A stretch of 64,000 nt of DNA from Empedobacter falsenii (GTDB lineage Bacteria; Bacteroidota; Bacteroidia; Flavobacteriales; Weeksellaceae), in the NCBI RefSeq assembly GCF_013488205.1, contig NZ_CP040908.1, forward strand, positions 3,040,001 through 3,104,000. Reading direction: 5' to 3'. Numbering within the stretch: the first letter of the stretch is position 1; the number at the start of each line of letters is the position of its first letter. Shown in pieces: positions 35,178-44,714 of the stretch. The notes under the pieces were generated by a model. The model did no database searches. It saw only the letters and a list, made by a program, of their open reading frames with translations, and was not told the DNA's origin. The translations under genes were made by a program, and so were the position numbers.

Positions 35178-36638
35178 ATGTTAAAAAAACTTGACTGGTA
35201 TATAATCAAGACCTTTTTAGGTCCATTTTTTTTCATATTTAGTGTTCTATTTTTCATCTTTATCGTGCAATTTGCATGGCAACAAATGGAAAAATTTGTT
35301 GGAAAAGGTTTAGAATGGTACACTATTACCGAATTACTTTTTTGGTTAGGAATTAACGTTATTCAGCTTGTATTACCGCTTACAATCCTTTTGGGGTCTA
35401 TTATGACCATGGGAGGTTTTGGAGAACGATACGAATTAGCTGCAATGAAAGCATCTGGAATTTCACTTACCAGAATCCTTGCTCCATTATTTACGTTAGT
35501 CGCTTTAATGTCTGTCGGATTGTATTTTTTCGGAGACAAAGTGATGCCTTATTCCCAACAAAAAGCGCGAACAATGTACTTCAATATCTTACAAACCAAA
35601 CCAACGGTAAGTATGAAAGAAGGTGTTTTTATCGAAACCGTTCCCGGATTTCAGATGAAAATTAATAAAGTTTCGGGCGAAAATTCAGAAAAATTAGAAG
35701 ACGTTTTTGTCCATCAAAATGCACCTTTTGGTGAAAATACGATGACAATTATTGCGAAAAAAGGAAATCTTGCTCCAGACAAAAATGACAACCATTATCT
35801 AAAAATGGAACTTTTTGATGGAATTGCTTATACCGATAATATCAAAAATAAAAACTTTGATCAACGTAAACGTCAAGAAAATCAATATACTAAATTTGAT
35901 ACATTAAACTATTATATTGACATTTCAGATATTCTAAATTCTGGTAAAGACGAAGATCCAGGAAACTCTTACAAATACTTGGACGGAAAAGGTTTAAGAC
36001 ATCTTATCGATTCATTAAACACAGATTATAAGAAGTATTACAAAGATTTGAAAACGAATATGTTTAATCAAAACTATTTCTATTCAATCAAAGTAAAAGA
36101 TATTGATACGGTAAAAACAAATATGATTTTTGACTTGAAAGAGCGAAATCGTCAAGAACAAGATCAAGTTCTTAATCAAGCCGTACAAATGGTAAATCGT
36201 GATCAAGAAAATATGACGTTTTCTGAACAAGAAATTGTAAACAGAGAAAAGTTATATTCAAAAGTAAATATTCATTACCAACGAAATTTCTCGTATGCAG
36301 TAACATGTATTATTTTCTTTTTGATTGGATCATCATTAGGTGCAATCGTAAAAAAAGGAGGAATCGGAATGCCAGTTGTCATTTCAATTATCATTTTCGT
36401 TATTTATTTTATCCTTAATTTCTCGGCAGAAAATATGGCGAAAAACGGAAAATTAGATCCAACTTTTGCCGCTTGGGCAGCGAATATTATCGCGCTTCCT
36501 TTCTCTATTTTGTTTAGTTACAAAGCCAATCAAGATTCTGGATTATTTGACATCAGTATTTACGTTGATCCAATTGTAAAATACTTTAATAAGTTTAAGA
36601 AAACAAACAAAAACGAGGAGCATTCTCGTTATCAATAA
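35178..36638 (+). CDS. LptF/LptG-family permease
   Basis: The protein has 486 residues. The signature start LDWYIIKTFLGPFFFIFSVL and a first block of three membrane segments (about 12-130) are followed by a large periplasmic jellyroll-like domain (about 135-365). Three more membrane segments follow (CIIFFLIGSSLGAIVKKGGI, MPVVISIIIFVIYFIL, IIALPFSILFSY). This is the LPS-extracting permease of the LptB2FG exporter. Only one of the F/G pair is visible here. It starts 3 bases after lolA and ends 9 bases before ribB. Confidence 0.9.
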   Translation: MLKKLDWYIIKTFLGPFFFIFSVLFFIFIVQFAWQQMEKFVGKGLEWYTITELLFWLGINVIQLVLPLTILLGSIMTMGGFGERYELAAMKASGISLTRILAPLFTLVALMSVGLYFFGDKVMPYSQQKARTMYFNILQTKPTVSMKEGVFIETVPGFQMKINKVSGENSEKLEDVFVHQNAPFGENTMTIIAKKGNLAPDKNDNHYLKMELFDGIAYTDNIKNKNFDQRKRQENQYTKFDTLNYYIDISDILNSGKDEDPGNSYKYLDGKGLRHLIDSLNTDYKKYYKDLKTNMFNQNYFYSIKVKDIDTVKTNMIFDLKERNRQEQDQVLNQAVQMVNRDQENMTFSEQEIVNREKLYSKVNIHYQRNFSYAVTCIIFFLIGSSLGAIVKKGGIGMPVVISIIIFVIYFILNFSAENMAKNGKLDPTFAAWAANIIALPFSILFSYKANQDSGLFDISIYVDPIVKYFNKFKKTNKNEEHSRYQ

Positions 36639-36647
36639 CATAAAACA

Positions 36648-37772
36648 ATGGAAAATAGATCATCTCAATTAAACACAATTGAAGAAGCTTTAGAAGATTT
36701 AAAACAAGGAAAAGTTATCATTGTAGTTGACGATGAAGATCGTGAAAATGAAGGAGATTTCCTATGTATCGCCGAATTTGCAACACCAGAAGTCATCAAC
36801 TTTATGGTTACGCACGGACGCGGATTGGTTTGTACGCCACTTACACAACAAAGATGTAAAGCATTAGGTTTGGACCTTATGGTTGGACACAATACGGCTA
36901 TTTACGAAACTAATTTTACTGTTTCTGTGGATTTACAAGGTCACGGATGTACGACAGGAATTTCGGCTTCGGATCGTTCTAAAACTATTCAAGCTTTAAT
37001 TGACGAAAATACAAATCCAGATGATTTAGGAAAACCAGGACATATTTTCCCATTAATTGCAAAAGATGGTGGAGTTTTAGTTCGCATGGGACATACAGAA
37101 GCTGCTGTTGATTTGGCACGCATGGCGGGACATTATCCTGCTGGATGTATTGTCGAAATTTTAAAAGAAGATGGAGAAATGGCTCGTTTGCCAGAATTGT
37201 TAGAGATTGCGAAGAAATTTGATCTTAAAATTGTTTCGATTGAGGATTTGATTGCTTACCGATTAGAAAACGAATCATTAGTAAAACGTATCGAGCAATT
37301 TCCAGCAAAAACAAGATTCGGAGAATACGAATTAATCGCTTATCAACAAACAACAAATAATCAAGTTCACTTCGCTTTAAAAAAAGGAAAATGGACAAAA
37401 GATGATGTAGTTCCAGTTCGTGTAAAATCAACAAATAGCTATTATGATTTGTTTAGCGCTTTACAAAACGGCGAAACACCATTGTTAGAAAAAACAATGA
37501 ACATCATTAATGAAGAAGAAAGAGGTGTTGTAATTTTTATTAATAACATTCAAAGTTCTGAGTTGATTGAACAAAAATTAGAGATTTTCAAAAGTTTTTC
37601 TGAAGGAAAATCAAAATCTGGTGTTTTACCAGCCGATGAAAAAGATCACGGAATTGGTTCTCAAATCATCAAAGATTTAGGCATCCAAAAAATGAATTTG
37701 ATTACACGTACTTTAGAAGAACCGCATACTACACAATATGGTTTGGAAATTGTAAAATGCACTCAGTTATAA
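36648..37772 (+). CDS. ribB: 3,4-dihydroxy-2-butanone-4-phosphate synthase with degenerate GTP cyclohydrolase II domain
   Basis: The protein has 374 residues. The N-terminal domain (to about 205) is a complete DHBP synthase (VVDDEDRENEGDFLC, HGCTTGISASDRS), making the four-carbon unit of riboflavin. The C-terminal domain (about 206-374) has the GTP cyclohydrolase II framework (FGEYELIAYQ, SKSGVLPADEKDHGIGSQI-like end) but lacks the three-cysteine zinc site and the CLTGD-type loop. It therefore looks catalytically dead, and a separate ribA would be needed. It is last in the ftsK-lolA-lptF/G-ribB run. Confidence 0.9.
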   Translation: MENRSSQLNTIEEALEDLKQGKVIIVVDDEDRENEGDFLCIAEFATPEVINFMVTHGRGLVCTPLTQQRCKALGLDLMVGHNTAIYETNFTVSVDLQGHGCTTGISASDRSKTIQALIDENTNPDDLGKPGHIFPLIAKDGGVLVRMGHTEAAVDLARMAGHYPAGCIVEILKEDGEMARLPELLEIAKKFDLKIVSIEDLIAYRLENESLVKRIEQFPAKTRFGEYELIAYQQTTNNQVHFALKKGKWTKDDVVPVRVKSTNSYYDLFSALQNGETPLLEKTMNIINEEERGVVIFINNIQSSELIEQKLEIFKSFSEGKSKSGVLPADEKDHGIGSQIIKDLGIQKMNLITRTLEEPHTTQYGLEIVKCTQL

Positions 37773-37796
37773 AATAAATTAAACTTTATACTAACG

Positions 37797-37822
37797 AAAG
37801 CAGTTCTGAAAAGAGCTGCTTT
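37797..37822 (+). terminator. Terminator after ribB
   Basis: AAAGCAGTTCT pairs with AGAGCTGCTTT (one G-T pair) around GAAA and is followed by eight or more T. Confidence 0.85.
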
Positions 37823-37879
37823 TTTTTTGTATCGTTCTGTAACCTTTTCGTTATATTGTAGTCTTATAATAAACACTAT

Positions 37880-39193
37880 ATGCGAAATAAAACGTTAGTT
37901 CTTGTACTCTTTATCATTTCAAGTATTGGATTTGGGCAAAAAACGAATTCAAAAAATATCTACATATCAGATATTGATAATTTTTGGGTCGCTTATGATA
38001 GTATTCAATCAACAAATGATTATTCTCAAAAAATAAAGTTTATCAACACTTTATACATCGACAAAGGAACAAAAGGTTTAAAAACTTTTATGAAAGTAAG
38101 AGATTATAGTGACACTATTTACGTTAAACTTATTGATAGTTATCCTAAATTTTGGAATTCAGTAAGACCAAATACACTTACCATAAAGAATAAAACAAAA
38201 GAGTTAACTAAAACTGTAAAAAAACTCAAAAAACTATATCCAGAACTAAAAGAAGGTGAAATGTATTTTACAATTGGAGGTTTACGCTCGGGTGGAACTT
38301 TATATGAAAATATGGTTTTAGTTGGTGCTGAAATTGCAACAGGAACTCCAAAAACAGATGTTTCAGAATTTGAAAATAATTGGCTAAAAAATGTTTTTGC
38401 GAAGCAATCACTTGATAATATTATTTCACTAAATATTCATGAATATGTACACACGCAACAAAAACCAAATGAAAACAACTCATTATTACATCATACATTA
38501 AAAGAAGGTTCGTGCGATTTTATTACAGAACTTGTATTAGGAGAACCAATCGAAAAACAATATATTTTTTATGGAAAACAACATTTCGATGAATTGAAAA
38601 AACAATTTAAAGAAGAGATGTTTGTAGATGATTTTTCAAATTGGTTATACAATGGAGGACAAAAGGGTAAAGCTGCTGATTTGGGATATTTTATTGGATA
38701 TGAAATATGTAAATCATATTATAATCAAGCTAAAAATAAAAAACAAGCGATAAAAGATATTATAGAACTGAATTATCAAGATGAAAAAGCAGTTGAAAAT
38801 TTTCTTCGAAAATCTGGTTTTTATGAAGAAGGTTTTGATAAAAATCGATTATTAAAAGAATACGAAAAAAAACAACCTTATATCGTAAAAATTGAACCTT
38901 TCGGAAATGGTTCAACAAATGTAGATTCATCTATCAAAGAATTTAGAATTACATTTTCTAAACCAATGAATCCAAAAGAATATTCAATACAATTCTCAAA
39001 AAAAGGAAAAGAGTATAGTCCTAAGATTACAAAAGCTAATTTCTATAACAATAATACTACATTCGTTTTAAGTTTGGAATTAATTCCAACTAAAGAATAT
39101 GAATTTGTAATTTCAAATCGTTTCAAATCAGAAGACGGATATGCTTTAAAATTAGATAATAATGAACTAATCGTAAATTTTAAAACTAAATAA
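37880..39193 (+). CDS. Secreted HExxH metallopeptidase-like protein with Ig-like tail
   Basis: The protein has 437 residues with a signal peptide (LVLVLFIISSIGFGQ). A helical domain contains HEYVH (H187, H191), with a candidate third ligand E217 in GSCDFITE, so it fits a zincin of the gluzincin kind related to the predicted proteases near DUF2268. The last 105 residues (IEPFGNGSTNVDSSIKEFRI...FSKPMNP) are a bacterial Ig-like (Big_5/SbsA) domain. There is no T9SS sorting domain, so a periplasmic or outer-membrane site is likely. It is a single gene, AT-rich. Protease activity is inferred from the motif. Confidence 0.7.
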   Translation: MRNKTLVLVLFIISSIGFGQKTNSKNIYISDIDNFWVAYDSIQSTNDYSQKIKFINTLYIDKGTKGLKTFMKVRDYSDTIYVKLIDSYPKFWNSVRPNTLTIKNKTKELTKTVKKLKKLYPELKEGEMYFTIGGLRSGGTLYENMVLVGAEIATGTPKTDVSEFENNWLKNVFAKQSLDNIISLNIHEYVHTQQKPNENNSLLHHTLKEGSCDFITELVLGEPIEKQYIFYGKQHFDELKKQFKEEMFVDDFSNWLYNGGQKGKAADLGYFIGYEICKSYYNQAKNKKQAIKDIIELNYQDEKAVENFLRKSGFYEEGFDKNRLLKEYEKKQPYIVKIEPFGNGSTNVDSSIKEFRITFSKPMNPKEYSIQFSKKGKEYSPKITKANFYNNNTTFVLSLELIPTKEYEFVISNRFKSEDGYALKLDNNELIVNFKTK

Positions 39194-39201
39194 AACAAAA
39201 A

Positions 39202-39227
39202 AAAGCTTCTCGGGATCGAGAAGCTTT
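39202..39227. terminator. Terminator between convergent genes (strong toward the minus strand)
   Basis: AAAGCTTCTCG and its complement surround a GGAT loop. The T8 run lies on the minus-strand side, so it mainly stops the EamA gene. Confidence 0.85.
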
Positions 39228-39250
39228 CTTATTAATAATCATCATAATAT

Positions 39251-40258
39251 TTAATGCGCATAATGTTTACGAGAAACAAAATGCAGAATTTTCTGAACTA
39301 ATTTTGTGTTTTTATAAAGATTCCAGTTCATTAATAAAACACTGAACAAAATTACTGCCAAACCGTAAATTTGCAAATGAGTTACGACATCATCTGTAAA
39401 AAAATAACTCAATGCAACGGCTACAATAGGGTTTACATACGCATATGTAGAAACTTCCACAGCTGGACGATATTGCAACAACCAAACATATGATCCGAAA
39501 GCAAGAATAGAGCCAAAAGTTGTTAAATAAGCCATTGCCAACCAATCTTCTGTCGCTACATTCGCAAAATTGAAATTAGCATATTCTCCATTGAAAATTG
39601 CAACTGTATTAAACAAAACTCCAGCAGTAATCATTTGCCAAGCCGTTTTGACCATAATGTTCAAATCTTCTTTTGGTTTCGTAACTTCTTTTTTCTGCTT
39701 TTCTGTTACATATTTTGAATACAAAGAACCTAACGTCCAAGCAATCGAACAAAAGATAAGAACAATCAACCCAATCATGTTTAGGAACTGTTGATCTACA
39801 TCTGCGTGCACAGTGGTTGTCTGTTCATAAAACAACATCAAAACACCAACAAAACCTAACAGAACACCTAAAACAGTAGGAATACTTGAAAAATTTTGTT
39901 TCCATTTCGGTTTATCTAACACAATAAACCAAATTGCTGCCGATGCTGCCATAATTGCAACAATTCCACTTGGTAAAAATTGTTCGGACCAAATAATCCC
40001 AGCCATATCAATAAACAACAACATAAACCCTGTAAACATACATTGTTTCACAATTTGTTTATCCCACAGCTTGTAACCTTTCAGTTTACAATATCCCATC
40101 AACATTGTGCTCGCCGCAATAAAGCGAAACGAACCCAAAATAAACGGACTAAAACCATGTAAAGCCTTATCTATAAAAAAATAAGTTGATCCCCAAACTA
40201 CATAAACCACGAAATACGCTGCAATAATCAGCCACTTACTTGGTTGATTCCCTTTCAT
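39251..40258 (-). CDS. EamA/DMT-family exporter
   Basis: The protein has 335 residues with ten predicted membrane segments in two EamA halves. Recognisable blocks are VVYVVWGSTYFFIDKALHGF, SPFILGSFRFIAASTMLMGY, LPSGIVAIMAASAAIWFIVL and YAYVNPIVAVALSYFF. Similar proteins (YedA, RhaT/RhtA type) export amino acids or related metabolites. It lies 14 bases downstream of an Lrp-family regulator on the same strand, the classic arrangement for an amino-acid-responsive exporter. The substrate is unknown. Confidence 0.9.
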   Translation of the reverse strand: MKGNQPSKWLIIAAYFVVYVVWGSTYFFIDKALHGFSPFILGSFRFIAASTMLMGYCKLKGYKLWDKQIVKQCMFTGFMLLFIDMAGIIWSEQFLPSGIVAIMAASAAIWFIVLDKPKWKQNFSSIPTVLGVLLGFVGVLMLFYEQTTTVHADVDQQFLNMIGLIVLIFCSIAWTLGSLYSKYVTEKQKKEVTKPKEDLNIMVKTAWQMITAGVLFNTVAIFNGEYANFNFANVATEDWLAMAYLTTFGSILAFGSYVWLLQYRPAVEVSTYAYVNPIVAVALSYFFTDDVVTHLQIYGLAVILFSVLLMNWNLYKNTKLVQKILHFVSRKHYAH

Positions 40259-40272
40259 TCAATCTCTATTTT

Positions 40273-40749
40273 TTAAATCGTTGGTATAACGATATTTTGT
40301 TCTTCTTTTATTGTTTGTAAAACTATAGTTGTACGCGTAGAAGTGATTCCGCCAATTTTACTCAAATGTTTGCGCATCAATTCTACCAAACCTTCGTTAT
40401 CAGAAGTTCTCACTTTGATTAGATAACCATCTTCTCCAGCAATATCATGAACCTCTAAAACTTCTGGAATTTCGGCAAGTTGTCTTCCTACTGTTTCATC
40501 ACCGATAATATCTACGGTTTTGATAAACATATACGAAAGTAATTTTTGTCCAACTGCCACTGGATTTATTTTTGCGTGATAAGCCAAAATAACTTGCTTA
40601 TTTTCAAGCTTTTTCACTCGTTCTAATATTCCAGAAGGAGCCATTCCCAATTCTCTTGCGATGTCTGCATTGTTAATGCGTGCATTATCTTGCATTAATC
40701 GCATGATTTTCAAATCAGTAGCATCTAAATTAAATTCTATCTTTTCCAT
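40273..40749 (-). CDS. Lrp/AsnC-family regulator
   Basis: I start at the ATG at 40749 (158 residues), since MEKIEFNLDATDLKIMRLMQ is the normal family beginning; an extension upstream to 40800 is not conserved-looking. The N-terminal winged helix contains NNADIARELGMAPSGILERV. The C-terminal RAM ligand-binding domain contains VGQKLLSYMFIKTV, PEVLEVHDIAGEDGYLIKV and IGGITSTRTTIVL. It is expected to sense an amino acid and control the exporter gene that follows after 14 bases. Confidence 0.93.
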   Translation of the reverse strand: MEKIEFNLDATDLKIMRLMQDNARINNADIARELGMAPSGILERVKKLENKQVILAYHAKINPVAVGQKLLSYMFIKTVDIIGDETVGRQLAEIPEVLEVHDIAGEDGYLIKVRTSDNEGLVELMRKHLSKIGGITSTRTTIVLQTIKEEQNIVIPTI

Positions 40750-40885
40750 TTCGACTGCAAAATTAAGACTATTTTGAATAATATTCAAAAAATATATCAA
40801 AAATTGTATGTTATTCTTGATATTATTTTAAACTATAAATTAAATTCATTTTATACTAAATAAATTTAATCATTATTCATAAAAA

Positions 40886-40909
40886 AAGCTGCCCATTACT
40901 GGACAGCTT
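40886..40909 (-). terminator. Terminator of rpsA
   Basis: On the minus strand AAGCTGTCC pairs with GGGCAGCTT (one T-G pair) and is followed by seven T. Confidence 0.8.
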
Positions 40910-40937
40910 ATGTTATTTAAAAATTTCGGTTAGAGAA

Positions 40938-42764
40938 TTAGTTTCCTCCTTCTTCCATTTTCTTTTTCAATTCTGCTAATGAATCGATATCTCCTAAAGT
41001 AGAAGTTTCGATTGTGTTAGATGAATTGTTGTTATTGTTGTTAGATGATCTCTCAGATTTAACTTCTTCCTCACGGAAAGTAGCTGTGTGAGAAACTACT
41101 ACACGACGGAATTCTTTGTTGAACTCGATAACTTTGAAAGATGTTTCTTCACCTTTTTTGATACGAGATCCGTCTTCTTTCTCTAATGTACGAGCTGGAG
41201 CGAAAGCTTCAACGTCAGCATCTTCGAATTGTACTGTAGCACCTTTGTCAAATACGTCAACTGCTTTACCTGTGTGAACTGTACCTACAGCATATTTAGC
41301 TTCGTACTGATCCCATGGATTTTCAGTTAATTGTTTGTGACCTAAAGATAAACGACGAGCTTCTACGTCTAATTCTAAAACTACTACGTCTAAGATATCA
41401 TCAACTGCACAGAATTCTGATGGGTGTTTGATTTTCTTAGTCCAAGATAAGTCAGAGATGTAGATTAATCCGTCAACACCTTCTTCTAATTCTACGAATA
41501 CACCGAAGTTAGTGAAGTTACGAACTTTACCTTTGTGAGTAGAACCTACTGGGTATTTAGTTGTAATATCTGTCCAAGGATCTGGAGTTAATTGTTTGAT
41601 ACCTAAAGACATTTTTCTTTCTTCTCTATCTAAAGTTAAAACTACTGCTTCAACCTCATCACCTACTTTTACGAAATCTTGAGCAGAACGTAAGTGAGTA
41701 GACCATGACATTTCAGAAACGTGGATTAAACCTTCTACACCTGGAGCAACCTCAACGAATGCACCGTAGTCAGCTAAAACAACTACTTTTCCTTTAACTT
41801 TATCACCAACTTTGATATCAGCATCTAAAGCATCCCATGGATGAGCCTCTAATTGTTTAATACCTAATTGGATACGAGATTTATCTTCGTCGAAATCTAA
41901 GATTACAACGTTGATTTTTTGTCCATCTTCTAAGATTTCAGATGGGTGGTTGATACGAGACCAAGATAAGTCAGTGATGTGGATTAAACCATCAACACCT
42001 CCTAAGTCTACGAATACACCGTAAGATGTGATGTTTTTAACTTCACCTTCTAATACTTGTCCTTTCTCTAATTGAGCAACGATTTCTTTTTTCTGAACTT
42101 CGATATCAGCCTCGATTAACGCTTTGTGAGAAACTACTACGTTTTTGAATTCTGGGTTGATTTTAACAACTTTGAACTCCATAGTTTTTCCTACGAATTG
42201 TTCGTAATCACGAATTGGTTTAACATCGATTTGAGAACCTGGTAAGAAAGCTTCAATTCCGAATACGTCAACGATCATACCACCTTTAGTACGAGCTTTG
42301 ATGTAACCGTTAACAATTTCTTGAGAATCGTGTGCTTTGTTAACAGCATCCCATGCATTTAATGTACGAGCTTTTTTGTGAGATAAAATTAATTGTCCAT
42401 TTTTATCTTCACGTTGATCAACCATTACTTCAACGATATCCCCAACTTTCAAGTCTGAGTTGTAACGGAATTCGTTTAATGAAATAACACCTTCTGATTT
42501 GAAGTTGATGTCAACGATAGCTTCTTTATCTGTAATACGTACAACTTGTCCTTTGAATACTTCATTCTCATGTAAGTCTTCTAAAGTTGTATCGTACATT
42601 TGCTCTAATTCAGCTTTTTCTTTACGATCTTCTTCGTTTAATCCTGATTCGAAAGATTCCCAATCAAATGATTCTGGCGCTACGTTTGCATTTGCAGACG
42701 CATCTAATACTGGAGTGTTTAATACAACTTCTTGTACTTCCTCTTGTTTTGTTTCTTTAGACAT
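40938..42764 (-). CDS. rpsA: 30S ribosomal protein S1
   Basis: The protein has 608 residues with six S1 (OB-fold) repeats. Cores are visible as GQVVRITDKEAIVDINFKS, VNGYIKARTKGGMIVDVFG, GEVKNITSYGVFVDLGGVDG, GKVVVLADYGAFVEVAPGV, GKVRNFTNFGVFVELEEGV and GKAVDVFDKGATVQFEDADV. An acidic N-terminal leader (about 1-55) and an Asn/Ser-rich C-terminal tail are typical of Bacteroidota S1. S1 docks mRNA on the 30S subunit, which matters in a lineage with few Shine-Dalgarno sites. It has its own promoter at 42884-42891 and terminator. Confidence 0.97.
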   Translation of the reverse strand: MSKETKQEEVQEVVLNTPVLDASANANVAPESFDWESFESGLNEEDRKEKAELEQMYDTTLEDLHENEVFKGQVVRITDKEAIVDINFKSEGVISLNEFRYNSDLKVGDIVEVMVDQREDKNGQLILSHKKARTLNAWDAVNKAHDSQEIVNGYIKARTKGGMIVDVFGIEAFLPGSQIDVKPIRDYEQFVGKTMEFKVVKINPEFKNVVVSHKALIEADIEVQKKEIVAQLEKGQVLEGEVKNITSYGVFVDLGGVDGLIHITDLSWSRINHPSEILEDGQKINVVILDFDEDKSRIQLGIKQLEAHPWDALDADIKVGDKVKGKVVVLADYGAFVEVAPGVEGLIHVSEMSWSTHLRSAQDFVKVGDEVEAVVLTLDREERKMSLGIKQLTPDPWTDITTKYPVGSTHKGKVRNFTNFGVFVELEEGVDGLIYISDLSWTKKIKHPSEFCAVDDILDVVVLELDVEARRLSLGHKQLTENPWDQYEAKYAVGTVHTGKAVDVFDKGATVQFEDADVEAFAPARTLEKEDGSRIKKGEETSFKVIEFNKEFRRVVVSHTATFREEEVKSERSSNNNNNNSSNTIETSTLGDIDSLAELKKKMEEGGN

Positions 42765-42883
42765 AATTCTAAAAATTTGTATCTCAATCTATTTTATTTC
42801 GGAATCTTCAAATGCAAATAAATGACCGAGAGATGTTTAACTTAATAATTAATCGCTTGATTCCTAAACCATTTTAGCGAGTG

Positions 42884-42891
42884 CAAAGATA
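42884..42891 (-). promoter_or_regulatory. Probable -7 promoter element of rpsA
   Basis: The minus strand reads TATCTTTG followed by CA, the fullest form of the local consensus. It lies 119 bases upstream of the start, giving an unusually long leader for this window. The rest of the 42765-43005 gap shows nothing I can assign. Confidence 0.55.
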
Positions 42892-43005
42892 AACAATAAT
42901 ATTTTAATATTTGGAATAATTTTAGATTCAACTCAAAGAAATTTAAGATTTTATAAACGAATTACACTCTTGTTTATTCGTAACTTGTAATCGAATCTCA
43001 ACTTT

Positions 43006-44637
43006 ATGGATAGTCTAAAGAAAATAAAACGATTTTCTAAAATCGTAAAAGTCGTTTCGAAATATGGTTTTGAAGAAATACTTTCTCGCGGAAATGATTT
43101 GTTCCATTCTGACCAAAACAACGAATTTTTCAACCAATCATTCAATCAACGTTTCCGAATGGCTTTGGAAGAACTTGGTCCTACTTATATCAAATTTGGA
43201 CAATTATTGAGTAATCGAAAAGATTTGGTTCCTGAATCTTTGGTAGAAGAATTAAAAAAATTACAAGATAATGTTCCTCCAGAAGAAATTGACATCAAAC
43301 AAAAAATTAGAGACGAATTTGGAATTGAGCCTGACGAGCATTTTCTTTTTATAGAAGAACAACCTTTTGCGGCAGCAAGTATTTCGCAAGTTTATCGCGC
43401 AACTTTATTGAATGGAGAAAAAGTTGTGTTCAAAGTAAAACGATCTAATATTCAGAAAATAATTGAGTCTGATTTAGCCCTGATTCGAGATATTGTTCAT
43501 TTTTTAGAAAAAAAATATGAGAAACTTCAAAAATTATTCATTTCTGAAATCGAAAAATCATTTGAAAATTCAATTCTGAAAGAACTTTCATTAACCAATG
43601 AATTTCAGAACATCGAACGTTTCAGAAAAAATTTCGAGAATAGTAAAGATGTTTATGTTCCGAAAACATATGAAGATTATTCCAACAATAATTTTCTTTG
43701 TATGGAATTTATCGAAGGTTTTAAAGTAAACGATGTTGAGCAATTAGAAGCTTTGGGACTTGATCCGAAAAAAATCGTACAGAAAGGTTTTGATATTTAT
43801 TTGAAACAATTACTTGATGATGGATTTTTCCATGCTGATCCACATCCCGGAAATATTTTTATTTTAAAAGATGGACGTTTAGCTTTTATTGATTTTGGTT
43901 CGATGGGAATTCTAGCCATCAACGAAAAAGAAGCTTTAGAAAATGTTGTAATTGATTTTGGATTAAAAAATCCGAAACGCATTGTTCGTTCACTCAAAAA
44001 AATGGCGATTAAACATTATATCGAAAACGAAAAACAATTAGAACGTGATATTGCAGATATTTTTGATTATTTAGAATACAATACAGTTGATACGATAGAA
44101 GTTCAAATTATCATCAAGAAATTCAACAATATTCTACAGCGAAATCATGTTTTATTACCCGAATATGTTTATATTTTACTACGCGGAATTGCGCTTATAG
44201 AAGGAATTGGACAACAATTACACGCTGATCTTAATGTACAACGTTCGATGCGCCCTTATGCAGTAAAATTGGCTCGACAAAAATTTCATCCTAAATATTT
44301 GAGTAAAAAAGCAATTGATAATTTTAAAGATATTCAGGATTTAATCAACGATTTACCAGAAGATACCTTGAAATTAATCGAAAAAGTAAACAATGATAAA
44401 TTGGCTTTAAACTTTAAGATTGATCAAATAGGTAATATTCAGAAATTAATAAAAGACAGCATTAATAAACTGGTTTTAGCGATACTTACTTTAGCTTTTG
44501 GAATTGGAGCAAGTATGTTAGCTAATACAACTGTTCGTCCTGTGATTCTAGACATGCCACTACTTTCTTGGATTGGTTATTTATTATCTATCTTTACAGC
44601 TGGATGTATTATTATATTAGTTTTTAGAAAGAAATAA
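43006..44637 (+). CDS. UbiB/ABC1-family atypical kinase
   Basis: The protein has 543 residues. Family marks are the KxGQ motif (YIKFGQLLSNRKDLVPESL), the Ala-rich nucleotide loop (FAAASISQVYRA), HADPHPGNIF (catalytic loop) and the DFG-type metal motif (LAFIDFGSMG). Two hydrophobic segments at the C-terminus (LVLAILTLAFGIGASMLA, WIGYLLSIFTAGCIIILVF) anchor it to the membrane. UbiB proteins support ubiquinone synthesis, but Flavobacteriia mostly make menaquinone, so the role here is probably lipid-related and is not known. It is divergent from rpsA. Confidence 0.9.
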   Translation: MDSLKKIKRFSKIVKVVSKYGFEEILSRGNDLFHSDQNNEFFNQSFNQRFRMALEELGPTYIKFGQLLSNRKDLVPESLVEELKKLQDNVPPEEIDIKQKIRDEFGIEPDEHFLFIEEQPFAAASISQVYRATLLNGEKVVFKVKRSNIQKIIESDLALIRDIVHFLEKKYEKLQKLFISEIEKSFENSILKELSLTNEFQNIERFRKNFENSKDVYVPKTYEDYSNNNFLCMEFIEGFKVNDVEQLEALGLDPKKIVQKGFDIYLKQLLDDGFFHADPHPGNIFILKDGRLAFIDFGSMGILAINEKEALENVVIDFGLKNPKRIVRSLKKMAIKHYIENEKQLERDIADIFDYLEYNTVDTIEVQIIIKKFNNILQRNHVLLPEYVYILLRGIALIEGIGQQLHADLNVQRSMRPYAVKLARQKFHPKYLSKKAIDNFKDIQDLINDLPEDTLKLIEKVNNDKLALNFKIDQIGNIQKLIKDSINKLVLAILTLAFGIGASMLANTTVRPVILDMPLLSWIGYLLSIFTAGCIIILVFRKK

Positions 44638-44660
44638 TAAAATTAAAATTAATAAAAATA

Positions 44661-44689
44661 AAATAGCCACCTCAATGAGGTGGCTATTT
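44661..44689. terminator. Shared terminator between the UbiB-type and OmpA genes
   Basis: AAATAGCCACCTC pairs with GAGGTGGCTATTT around AAT, between two convergent genes. Confidence 0.85.
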
Positions 44690-44714
44690 CTATTGTAAGC
44701 TATTCAAAGAATTA

